From: Fusobacteriaceae bacterium
GTDB lineage: Bacteria > Fusobacteriota > Fusobacteriia > Fusobacteriales > Fusobacteriaceae
DNA length: 6,135 nucleotides
Assembly (NCBI GenBank): GCA_030625925.1
Contig: DAOUPY010000099.1
Location: 1 to 6,135, forward strand
Direction of reading: 5' to 3'
Numbering within the stretch: position 1 is the stretch's first letter; each line of letters starts with the position of its first letter. Made by a program: the position numbers and the translations under genes. This document shows positions 1 through 6,046 of the stretch, in pieces. The notes under the pieces were generated by a model. It had not been told where the DNA came from. It saw only the letters and a list, made by a program, of their open reading frames with translations, and searched no databases.

Positions 1-44
1 AGTTTACCATAAACACAATTCTTTATACTAAACTACTGCTACTC

Positions 45-3000
45 CTACTCAAATAATCCCAATATATCCTTCTTGGTTAATTTTTCTATCTTTCCATCAC
101 CATCAATCATAGAATTAATAAGTTTTGACTTGTTTTTTTGAATTTCAATTATTTTCTCTTCAATAGTTCCTTCCGTTATAAGTTTTATCACCTGCACTAC
201 TTTATCTTGCCCTATCCTATGAGCTCGATCTGTTGCCTGAACTTCTACGGCAGGATTCCACCAAGGATCAAAATGAATAACTACATCTGCTCCGGTCAGA
301 TTTAGGCCTGACCCTCCAGCTTTTAAAGATATTAAGAATATATCTTTTTCACCTTCATTGAAATGGTCACACATTTCTAATCTCTTTTTTGCTTTAGTAG
401 ACCCATCTATTTGAAAATATGTTATTTTTTTAGGATCCAGATGTTTTTTTATTATCTCAAAAGTTTTAACAAATTGTGAAAACACTAAAACTCTATGCCC
501 TCCAGACTTTAATTCCTCTATTAATTCTATCAAGGCTTCAACCTTTGCACTCCGTCCTTTATAATTTTCTATAAATAATTCCGGTGTACAACAAATTTGA
601 CGTAATCTGGTTAAAAGTGCAAGAATTTTTATCCTGCTTTTATTAAATCCATCTCCCTCTAAATGTTCCTCTAACTCTCCTTTAAACTGTGAAAGGTATG
701 AAAGATAATATTTCTTTTGGATCTTATCCATACCTAAAATCATATTTGTTTCAATTTTTTTAGGTAATTCTTTTAAAACTTCCGATTTTGTTCTTCTTAA
801 TATAAACGGTTTTATTATTCTTTTTAAATTTATTAAGCTATCTCCATCCATATCTTGACTTATTTTTTTACCATATTTTTTTTTGAATTTTTCTTTATTG
901 TGTAGATAAGTAGGAATTACAAAATCAAATATCGACCATAGTTCAAATATAGAGTTTTCAATAGGTGTTCCTGTTAATGCAAATTTTGAATAACTTTTTA
1001 TTTTTTTTACGGCTTTTTTTATTAAAGTTGCATTATTTTTTATATGCTGAGCTTCATCTAGTACAGCCACTAAAAATTCTATATTTTCATAAACTTCTAT
1101 ATCTTTTTTAAAGGATCCATAAGAAGTTAGAATAACTCCATTTTTAAAATTACTTAACACTTCTTTTCTATCATTCGGCGTACCTTCAACTATGACAGCA
1201 TTTAATTTAGGAGAAAACTTCTTTATCTCTTTTAGCCAGTTATGTGTCAATGATGTAGGAGCAATAACAATACTTTTACCATTTTTTTCACTATGAACAG
1301 CTGTTAATAACGATATTGCCTGCAAAGTCTTTCCTAATCCCATATCATCAGCTAAGATTCCTCCTAATCCACTGTCGTGTAATTTTTTCATCCAGTCATA
1401 TCCTTCTTTTTGATAACTTCTAAGAGTAGCATCGATATTTTCAGGAATAAGTTCTAATTTATTTTTTTTTACAATTTTTAAAAGTTTTTCTATTTTTAAA
1501 TCACCTATATTTTTCATCTTTAATTTAGGAGATATCAAACCTAATTTACTTACTGTGAACTCCGATATTTCTTGAGTTTCCAGTCCTTTATCTAATTCTG
1601 CTAAAATACCTTCCAATTCTTTTAATTTTTTATCCGCTAAATTTATTATTCCATCATCAGATAATTTAATGTATTTTTTATTATTCAATAATCCCAATTG
1701 TATGTTTTTTAAATCTTCTTTAGCTATTCCTTTAGCATCAAAAGTTATCTCTAATAACTCCCCACTCCTAACCACACTTCCCTCTATTGATATCGGCTTC
1801 GCTTTCATCTTGTTTAATTTTTTATCTATTTGTATATTATATTTTTTATTTAATTTAGGAAGCTTCTCAATTAAAAATTCGAAAACATCTGTTTCCCCAT
1901 ATAAACTAGTATTAAAATCAGTTTTTTGCTTTACACCTGTTATTTCCTTAAATATTTCAGAAGATTTTTTAATATCTTCCTTCAACAAATATCTTTTACC
2001 ATCTATTACTTTTTCTTTTTCATATTTAATTTTAATATCAATAGCTAAACTACCACCATACTCTTTATTTTCATCTATAAATATTATAGGTTCTGCTTTT
2101 TCTTCTAAAACTTCTACAACTCCTAAATCCGCTTCTTTTATAAATTTTGTAAGTGTTTCACCCAATTTATTAGTTCTAGGTATAACCCCATTATATAATG
2201 ATGCAGTATCATACAATACTTTTATCAACTCTCTGTCTTCCTCTTTTATAGGACAAAAGGTTCCCTTAGTTGCAATATACTCTGCACCATCTGTCAACAC
2301 AGAAAATGGCTCTACTCCTAGATGTTTTTCGGTAATATAAGTTAAACATTCATCTTTTAAGGGCGAGTATTTCATTTTTTGATTATCTAATTTTATATTC
2401 TCTCTACCGCTTAGTTTTTCCAAAAACATTTTAAACCACTCATTGGATAGATTAATTTTGGCTTTACCAACATTAGATATATTACTACGACTATAAGTAT
2501 AATAAGAATTTTGCTGACTATCATGATATTCATTAGTTATTTTACACATTTTAGATATTTTATTCAAAAGTTGATAATCATAATCAGTTAATTTATGCTG
2601 TGTAGGAATTAATTTAAATTCTTTTCCAAATTCAAATTGATTTTTAACTTGATAAGAATCCATAAACTCAATAATATTTTTCATTATATATTTTTTCTTT
2701 CCTTTTATCCCTATTTTTATTTTTAAAATATAATCCTGTATATTTTCACTTTCAATATTATACTCTACATCTATTTCCAATTTTTCTGGATTTCCCCCCT
2801 TATTTTCTAATTTTTTTTTATACTTTTCAAGTATTCTGAGTAAACTTTTTTCTTTTGATTCCTTTATTAAATTTGTATAATTAAACTTATTCTCATGAGG
2901 GACTATAATTTCTTCTAAATACTCATCTTCAAAATTTTCATCCTCTATATCAGCTATGTCTACATCTTCAACTTCTAAAAGTGGTTGATAATGAGTGTCT

Positions 3001-3344
3001 ACTAAAATATGTTCTTCTAGACCATCTAAATATTCATCTTTATTAATTACTAATAGTCCTCCTACAATGTGTTTACATGCTCTATTGTATTCTTGAAATG
3101 CTGGACAATTACAATTATAATCCATAATTCTGTCATCTATAGCATCTATGTTTATATTTATTTTAATATCAAACTCATATAATTTTGTTCCATAAGCAAC
3201 ACCAGAAAATTCCATCTCTAAATCATCCCAATTATACTCTACATTTTTAATTTCACACACATTCATTTTAAAGCATTTCAACCCTCTACTGTAGTTACTT
3301 ACGTCTCCTGCAACTAATTTTATTTCACTTTTTTTTATTTCCAT
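45..3344 (-). CDS. SWIM zinc-finger SNF2-family helicase/ATPase, complete
   Basis: The product is a 1099-residue SF2/SNF2 DNA-dependent ATPase, expected to be cytoplasmic and to move along double-stranded DNA or remodel protein-DNA complexes; its target is unknown. Near the N-terminus is a SWIM zinc finger, CxC-x9-CxH (C78, C80, C90, H92), then an acidic linker (about 113-147). A long middle part (about 150-620) fits the position of the bacterial SNF2-associated domain. The ATPase core follows: motif I DDMGLGKT (666-673, Lys672), Ia around APTSLTHNW (695-703), II DEAQ (763-766), III LTGTPIEN (790-797). The C-terminal helicase lobe has VLVFSQF (952-958), motif V around SLKAGGSGLNLT (1006-1017) and motif VI QATDRAHRIGQ (1036-1046). 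All catalytic motifs are intact, and length is usual for SWIM-SNF2 proteins. The ATG has a purine-rich ribosome site six bases upstream. The family is certain; the biological role is not. It could act in transcription recycling (RapA-like) or in repair. Confidence 0.96.
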   Translation of the reverse strand: MEIKKSEIKLVAGDVSNYSRGLKCFKMNVCEIKNVEYNWDDLEMEFSGVAYGTKLYEFDIKININIDAIDDRIMDYNCNCPAFQEYNRACKHIVGGLLVINKDEYLDGLEEHILVDTHYQPLLEVEDVDIADIEDENFEDEYLEEIIVPHENKFNYTNLIKESKEKSLLRILEKYKKKLENKGGNPEKLEIDVEYNIESENIQDYILKIKIGIKGKKKYIMKNIIEFMDSYQVKNQFEFGKEFKLIPTQHKLTDYDYQLLNKISKMCKITNEYHDSQQNSYYTYSRSNISNVGKAKINLSNEWFKMFLEKLSGRENIKLDNQKMKYSPLKDECLTYITEKHLGVEPFSVLTDGAEYIATKGTFCPIKEEDRELIKVLYDTASLYNGVIPRTNKLGETLTKFIKEADLGVVEVLEEKAEPIIFIDENKEYGGSLAIDIKIKYEKEKVIDGKRYLLKEDIKKSSEIFKEITGVKQKTDFNTSLYGETDVFEFLIEKLPKLNKKYNIQIDKKLNKMKAKPISIEGSVVRSGELLEITFDAKGIAKEDLKNIQLGLLNNKKYIKLSDDGIINLADKKLKELEGILAELDKGLETQEISEFTVSKLGLISPKLKMKNIGDLKIEKLLKIVKKNKLELIPENIDATLRSYQKEGYDWMKKLHDSGLGGILADDMGLGKTLQAISLLTAVHSEKNGKSIVIAPTSLTHNWLKEIKKFSPKLNAVIVEGTPNDRKEVLSNFKNGVILTSYGSFKKDIEVYENIEFLVAVLDEAQHIKNNATLIKKAVKKIKSYSKFALTGTPIENSIFELWSIFDFVIPTYLHNKEKFKKKYGKKISQDMDGDSLINLKRIIKPFILRRTKSEVLKELPKKIETNMILGMDKIQKKYYLSYLSQFKGELEEHLEGDGFNKSRIKILALLTRLRQICCTPELFIENYKGRSAKVEALIELIEELKSGGHRVLVFSQFVKTFEIIKKHLDPKKITYFQIDGSTKAKKRLEMCDHFNEGEKDIFLISLKAGGSGLNLTGADVVIHFDPWWNPAVEVQATDRAHRIGQDKVVQVIKLITEGTIEEKIIEIQKNKSKLINSMIDGDGKIEKLTKKDILGLFE

Positions 3345-3350
3345 TCTTAT

Positions 3351-3356
3351 CCCCTT
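3351..3356 (-). promoter_or_regulatory. Ribosome binding site of the SNF2 gene
   Basis: The minus strand reads AAGGGG, then ATAAGA, then the ATG. This is a slightly off-consensus Shine-Dalgarno with six-base spacing, and it supports the ATG at 3344 as the start. Confidence 0.7.
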
Positions 3357-3378
3357 TTTACTGTTTTTTCTTTAGGCA

Positions 3379-3388
3379 ATTATACCAC
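3379..3388 (-). promoter_or_regulatory. Extended -10 promoter of the SNF2 gene
   Basis: The minus strand reads TG-G-TATAAT, a perfect -10 hexamer with an extended -10 TG, about 35 bases upstream of the SNF2 start codon. This predicts a short leader of about 28 nt. Seventeen bases further upstream there is no TTGACA-like box, only the T-run that ends the aspS terminator. Recognition would therefore depend on the extended -10 element. This reading is inferred from sequence alone. Confidence 0.72.
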
Positions 3389-3400
3389 ATAAAAGAAGTA

Positions 3401-3429
3401 TAAAAAAAGGAGCAGTTTTCACCACTCCT
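3401..3429 (-). terminator. Intrinsic terminator of aspS
   Basis: On the minus strand a 22-nt hairpin (3429-3408) has AGGAG pairing with CTCCT, two G-U pairs, GT pairing with AC and a GAAA tetraloop. The last T of the stem runs straight into six more T residues (3407-3402). This is a textbook Rho-independent terminator about 70 bases after the aspS stop. The opposite strand lacks a comparable T-tract, so termination is probably one-directional. Confidence 0.9.
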
Positions 3430-3458
3430 AAAATTTTATATTTATCTTATCAATTTTC

Positions 3459-3489
3459 AAGTCTCCCCCTTTTATAAAGAGGGAGATTT
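3459..3489. repeat. Hairpin beside the aspS stop codon, possibly a dispersed repeat
   Basis: AAGTCTCCC pairs with GGGAGATTT (one G-T pair). After a C/A mismatch, CTTT pairs with AAAG around a three-base TAT loop. It begins eight bases after the aspS stop on the minus strand. The G/C-rich arms stand out from the AT-rich surroundings. No T-run follows directly on either strand, so it is not the main terminator. It may protect the aspS mRNA 3' end, or be a copy of a small intergenic repeat; the latter is an inference that needs a genome search. Confidence 0.6.
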
Positions 3490-3497
3490 AGAGGGCG

Positions 3498-5282
3498 TTA
3501 CTTAGTCGCTTCTTCATAAGTACTAGTTAATGATAGCTCTTCTAATTGATCTATATCTACATTTCCAGGAGCTTCAGTCAATAGACATTGTCCTTTATTT
3601 GTTACTGGGAATGGAATTACGTCTCTTATAGAGTCTTGCTTTAACATTGCCATTAACCATCTGTCCACACCAAATGCTAATCCGCCATGAGGAGGAGCAC
3701 CATATTTAAATGCTTCTACGAAGAAACCAAATTTTTCTTTGATCTCAGCTTCAGTTAATCCTAATTGTTCAAATACAACTTTTTGTACTTTTCTATCGTG
3801 GATTCTAATACTTCCTCCACCAATTTCGAAACCATTTAAGATGATATCATAAGAGTTAGTTCTTACTTTATCCATTTGATCTCCAGCCAAGAACATCTCC
3901 ATATCCTCTTCTTTGATAGATGTGAATGGGTGATGTTGAGCCTTATATCTTTCTTCATCTTCACTCCACTCAAACATAGGGAAGTCTACTACCCATAGGA
4001 ATTTATGACTATCTTTATTGATCAATCCCAATTCATTTCCTAATTTTAATCTAAGTGCTCCTAATCCTCCATAAACTACTTTTGCTTTATCAGCTAAGAT
4101 TAAGATAACGTCTCCTACCTTTGCTCCTGTAGTCTCTAAGATTTGTGCCATCTCTTCTTCTGAGAAGAATTTAGCTATTGGAGAGTTTACTCCCTCTTCA
4201 GTTACTTTGATCCAAGCTAAACCTTTAGCTCCGAAATAAGTTTTTGCATAAGTTTCTAAATCTCCTAAAACTTTTCTAGAGAAGTTAGTCGCTTGTCCTG
4301 GTGCTACGATGGCATTTACTATTCCACCTGAGTTCGCAGTTCCAGAGAACGCCTTAAATTCACAATTTTTCATTATAGAAGTTAAGTCTTTTAATTCTAC
4401 TCCAAATCTAACATCAGGTTTGTCAGAACCAAATCTGCTCATAGCCTCATGGTATGGCATTTTTTCGAATGAATAGTTAGCTTCTTCACCAGTTACTCTA
4501 GTGAATACTTTTTTGCACAATCCTTCTACATATTCCATTACTTCATCCATTGTTACAAATGACATTTCCATATCTAATTGTAAGAATTCTAATTGTCTAT
4601 CTGCTCTCAGGTCTTCATCTCTGAAACATTTAGCAATTTGGAAATACTTTTCTACTCCACCAATCATTAATAATTGCTTGAATAATTGTGGTGATTGAGG
4701 TAATGCATGGAATTTACCTTTGTTCATTCTACTTGGTACCAAGAAGTCTCTAGCTCCTTCAGGAGTTGACCTAGTTAATAGAGGAGTATCTACTTCGATA
4801 AATTCACTATCGTCCATGAATCTTCTAATAGCCATCATCATATCGTGTCTTTTTCTAATATTGTTCATCATAGCAGGTCTTCTAATATCCAAGTATCTAT
4901 ATTTTAATCGAAGATTTTCATTTACATTAGCATCATCTGATATTTCAAATGGTAATACTTCTGCTGAGTTTAATACTTCTATATTTGTGATGAATACTTC
5001 TACATCTCCAGTAGCCATCTTAGCGTTTTTAGAAAACCTTTCCTTTACTTCTCCAGTAACCTTGATTACATATTCACTTCTGACCTTAGAAATTATAGCT
5101 TTCATCTCTTCTGTAGCATCTTGAGGAACTACTATTTGAGTTACTCCCTCTCTATCTCTAAGGTCGATAAAAGTTAACCCTCCTAAGTCTCTCTTAGTTG
5201 CTACCCAACCAGATAAAGTTACTACTTCACCGATGTTTTCTGCTCTTAACTCTCCCAATTTATGGGTCCTGTATATATTCAT
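3498..5282 (-). CDS. aspS: Aspartyl-tRNA synthetase, complete
   Basis: This class II aminoacyl-tRNA synthetase (594 residues, normal for the bacterial type) charges tRNA-Asp with aspartate in the cytoplasm. Domains in order: N-terminal OB-fold anticodon-binding domain (about 1-105, with [11 protein letters not shown] and LRDREG); motif 1 around [10 protein letters not shown] (161-170); aspartate-binding QSPQ (196-199); motif 2 starting [11 protein letters not shown] (220-230); the bacterial GAD insertion (about 295-420); motif 3 [11 protein letters not shown] (534-544, Arg541). All catalytic signatures are present. Leu33 in the RDLGG loop matches the E. coli discriminating enzyme, whereas non-discriminating enzymes such as that of Pseudomonas aeruginosa have His there. 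The frame is open to a GTG at 5369, but the ATG at 5282 has AGAGGTG five bases upstream and begins exactly where the family does ([12 protein letters not shown]). It lies downstream of a probable hisS and ends at a strong terminator. Confidence 0.98.
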   Translation of the reverse strand: MNIYRTHKLGELRAENIGEVVTLSGWVATKRDLGGLTFIDLRDREGVTQIVVPQDATEEMKAIISKVRSEYVIKVTGEVKERFSKNAKMATGDVEVFITNIEVLNSAEVLPFEISDDANVNENLRLKYRYLDIRRPAMMNNIRKRHDMMMAIRRFMDDSEFIEVDTPLLTRSTPEGARDFLVPSRMNKGKFHALPQSPQLFKQLLMIGGVEKYFQIAKCFRDEDLRADRQLEFLQLDMEMSFVTMDEVMEYVEGLCKKVFTRVTGEEANYSFEKMPYHEAMSRFGSDKPDVRFGVELKDLTSIMKNCEFKAFSGTANSGGIVNAIVAPGQATNFSRKVLGDLETYAKTYFGAKGLAWIKVTEEGVNSPIAKFFSEEEMAQILETTGAKVGDVILILADKAKVVYGGLGALRLKLGNELGLINKDSHKFLWVVDFPMFEWSEDEERYKAQHHPFTSIKEEDMEMFLAGDQMDKVRTNSYDIILNGFEIGGGSIRIHDRKVQKVVFEQLGLTEAEIKEKFGFFVEAFKYGAPPHGGLAFGVDRWLMAMLKQDSIRDVIPFPVTNKGQCLLTEAPGNVDIDQLEELSLTSTYEEATK

Positions 5283-5287
5283 TCTTA

Positions 5288-5294
5288 CACCTCT
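5288..5294 (-). promoter_or_regulatory. Ribosome binding site that fixes the aspS start
   Basis: The minus strand reads AGAGGTG, then TAAGA, then ATG at 5282, a good Shine-Dalgarno at five-base spacing. The upstream in-frame GTG (5369) has no comparable site. The 29 residues it would add are Lys/Asn-rich and have no counterpart in the AspRS fold, so 5283-5369 is best read as leader. Confidence 0.88.
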
Positions 5295-5335
5295 ATTTTT
5301 ATTTTTTATGTTTTTATTTATTTTTGTTTTACGCA

Positions 5336-5358
5336 GATTAAAGTCTGACTTTAAAATC
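5336..5358 (-). repeat. Small hairpin in the aspS leader
   Basis: On the plus strand TTAAAGT (5338-5344) pairs with ACTTTAA (5348-5354) around a CTG loop. Two more pairs (GA with TC) form if two A residues bulge. It lies about 54 bases upstream of the aspS start. No T-run follows in the sense direction, so it does not look like an attenuator. It may be part of a dispersed repeat. Confidence 0.45.
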
Positions 5359-5366
5359 TTTTTTGT

Positions 5367-5384
5367 CACGAATTACACGAATTT
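5367..5384. repeat. Tandem nonamer CACGAATTA / CACGAATTT
   Basis: Two adjacent nine-base units differ only in the last base. From memory, similar CACGAATT-type tandems recur in intergenic DNA of some AT-rich bacteria, but I cannot verify that here. It could equally be a pair of protein-binding half-sites in the aspS leader. Confidence 0.5.
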
Positions 5385-5400
5385 CTAATAATTTATTTCC

Positions 5401-5540
5401 CTTTTCAAGATGTTATGAAACTTCTCAATAAATTTCCTACTGAGTCGTCCTACAAATTAAGTCCCGCAGTGAAACGAGGACTGTAACTGTAAAAAGACGT
5501 AATTATCTTTGACTTACCTCTATAACATCATTTTGAAAAG
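5401..5540. repeat. 140-bp segment bounded by imperfect 16-bp inverted repeats
   Basis: The left end, CTTTTCAAGATGTTAT (5401-5416), has reverse complement ATAACATCTTGAAAAG. The right end (5522-5540) has ATAACATC, three extra bases ATT, then TTGAAAAG. All 16 bases match apart from the three-base insertion. The enclosed segment has an internal hairpin (5458-5486). Terminal inverted repeats around a short non-coding core resemble a miniature transposable element or a large cruciform/RNA stem. No clear target-site duplication was seen. Confidence 0.55.
5458..5486. repeat. G/C-rich hairpin inside the inverted-repeat segment
   Basis: AGTCC (5460-5464) pairs with GGACT (5478-5482), continued inward by CG with CG around a CAGTGAAA loop (one bulged A). 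Outward it continues by TA with TA beyond a bulged G. Two tandem ACTGTA hexamers (5480-5491) overlap its right arm. The G/C density here is clearly above that of the flanks. Confidence 0.5.
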
Positions 5541-5554
5541 GTGAGCTTTTCTTT

Positions 5555-5589
5555 GGTTCGTTTCTTTTGCTCACCAAAAGAAATGAACC
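5555..5589. repeat. 15-bp hairpin with a five-base loop
   Basis: GGTTCGTTTCTTTTG (5555-5569) pairs with CAAAAGAAATGAACC (5575-5589), perfect except one G-T pair, around the loop CTCAC. An alternative fold pairs GGTGAGC (5540-5546) with GCTCACC (5569-5575), seven perfect pairs. The two folds share bases and are mutually exclusive. There is no T-run after the stem on either strand, so it is not a standard terminator. It is most likely a dispersed intergenic repeat. Confidence 0.7.
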
Positions 5590-5594
5590 CAGTT

Positions 5595-5609
5595 AAGGAT
5601 GGAATCCTT
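5595..5609. repeat. 6-bp hairpin AAGGAT/ATCCTT
   Basis: AAGGAT (5595-5600) and ATCCTT (5604-5609) are perfect inverted repeats around GGA. They lie six bases beyond the 15-bp hairpin and are probably part of the same repeat block. Confidence 0.45.
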
Positions 5610-5677
5610 GGAACTTTCTTTTCTGATTTCATCTTAAATTTTGTTCTAGTAAAAATATAATTCACTTCAAAATCTTC

Positions 5678-5705
5678 GTTACTTTTTTCTTGAAATAAAA
5701 GTAAC
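5678..5705. repeat. 9-bp hairpin GTTACTTTT/AAAAGTAAC
   Basis: These perfect inverted arms (5678-5686 and 5697-5705) enclose a ten-base loop. A competing six-base pair, CTTGAA (5689-5694) with TTCAAG (5712-5717), starts inside the loop and extends beyond the arm. The design of overlapping alternative stems repeats that seen at 5540-5589, as if the block 5540-5717 had similar ends. Confidence 0.6.
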
Positions 5706-5717
5706 CAAAAATTCAAG

Positions 5718-5747
5718 ACTATATAAAAATTATTATTCCATATTCAA
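5718..5747 (-). promoter_or_regulatory. Possible minus-strand promoter entering the repeat block
   Basis: The minus strand has TTGAAT (5747-5742), an 18-base spacer, then TATAGT (5723-5718). It lies just after the terminator-like hairpin at 5757-5779 and could drive aspS through a leader of more than 400 nt. In DNA this AT-rich such matches arise by chance, so support is weak. Confidence 0.3.
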
Positions 5748-5756
5748 TAAAATCAT

Positions 5757-5779
5757 AAAAAATCAGACCGCAAGGGTCT
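5757..5779 (-). terminator. Weak intrinsic terminator-like hairpin
   Basis: On the minus strand AGACC pairs with GGTCT around CTTGC, then GA and six T residues (5762-5757). The five-pair stem is G/C-rich but short and the T-run is offset by two bases. It could end transcripts from hisS, or a small RNA from the promoter-like site at 5904-5931. Confidence 0.45.
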
Positions 5780-5783
5780 TCAC

Positions 5784-5824
5784 CATAACTCTATAAAATT
5801 TATTTTATAAATTTAAGAGTTGTG
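5784..5824. repeat. Long AT-rich hairpin before the terminator-like stem
   Basis: CATAACTCT (5784-5792) pairs with AGAGTTGTG (5816-5824), with one G-T pair. Inside, AAATTTA (5796-5802) pairs with TAAATTT (5808-5814) around TTTTA. It ends five bases from the arm of the terminator-like hairpin, so on the minus strand the two would form consecutive stems. Confidence 0.5.
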
Positions 5825-5903
5825 AGAGAATCGATTGTATACACTTTTGCAAGTCGTCGAATATTTTTATAAATTTTATTTTCATATTTCATTTTACGTA
5901 ATT

Positions 5904-5931
5904 TTTATAATGTCAGTTTTTATATTTTCAA
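5904..5931 (-). promoter_or_regulatory. Possible sigma-70 promoter between hisS and aspS
   Basis: The minus strand has TTGAAA (5931-5926), a 16-base spacer and TATAAA (5909-5904). Each box is close to consensus (four and five of six). Start of transcription would be near 5897. It could serve aspS with a long leader or a short RNA ending at 5757. Chance matches are common at this base composition. Confidence 0.35.
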
Positions 5932-5997
5932 TCCTTACTTTGGCTCCTCTTTTCACATTTAAAATCAAGTTTTAATTACTCCAAAGCAATCACTATA

Positions 5998-6021
5998 GTT
6001 TCCTCTTATTCAAGAGGAAAC
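5998..6021. repeat. 10-bp hairpin downstream of hisS
   Basis: GTTTCCTCTT (5998-6007) and AAGAGGAAAC (6012-6021) are perfect inverted repeats around a four-base loop (ATTC), starting 26 bases after the hisS stop on the minus strand. The next bases in that direction are TATAGTG, with no T-run. It is better read as a mRNA-end stabiliser or processing site than as an intrinsic terminator. Confidence 0.6.
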
Positions 6022-6046
6022 GACAACAAGAAAGGAGTTAAGAAAG

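Larger units (their letters stand above)
5283..6046. other. Gene-free hisS-aspS spacer rich in inverted repeats
   Basis: About 760 bases with no gene I can support. From the aspS side it holds the aspS leader with a small hairpin and a tandem nonamer; a repeat-built block (about 5401-5720); a minus-strand promoter-like sequence (5718-5747); a weak terminator-like hairpin next to a longer AT-rich one (5757-5824); a second promoter-like sequence (5904-5931); and a 10-bp hairpin just after hisS (5998-6021). No T-box core of the usual AGGGTGGNACC type is present on the minus strand, so classic T-box control of aspS is not supported. Confidence 0.75.

Noticed and set aside
1..44. Inverted repeat GTTTA-CCA-TAAAC after the SNF2 gene
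   Set aside because: The stem is only five AT-rich pairs with no T-run inside the window. It may be part of something cut by the window edge, but cannot be called.
1669..2340. 223-codon open frame on the plus strand
   Set aside because: It lies wholly inside the SNF2 gene on the other strand, has the Ser/Phe/Leu-rich look of an antisense shadow, and has no matching family or ribosome site.
45..3344. Defence-system SNF2 protein (for example DISARM type)
   Set aside because: No methyltransferase, nuclease or other defence partner is next to it. The neighbour is housekeeping aspS, and the SWIM-SNF2 architecture is common outside defence loci.
4501..5124. Two plus-strand open frames (4501-4698 and 4720-5124)
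   Set aside because: Both are antisense to conserved aspS coding sequence and look like shadows; the apparent hydrophobic stretches are complement effects.
5528..5716. 62-codon minus-strand frame starting with TTG
   Set aside because: It has a rare start, no good Shine-Dalgarno, and coincides with overlapping inverted repeats. It is more likely an open frame inside a dispersed repeat than a protein gene, so it was kept as a finding only.
5401..5720. CRISPR array or insertion sequence
   Set aside because: There are no regularly spaced direct repeats with unique spacers, and no transposase frame. The repeats are inverted pairs of different sequence.
5283..5900. T-box riboswitch upstream of aspS
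   Set aside because: The long leader made this worth checking, but no AGGGTGGNACC-type antiterminator core or terminator next to the aspS start is present on the minus strand.
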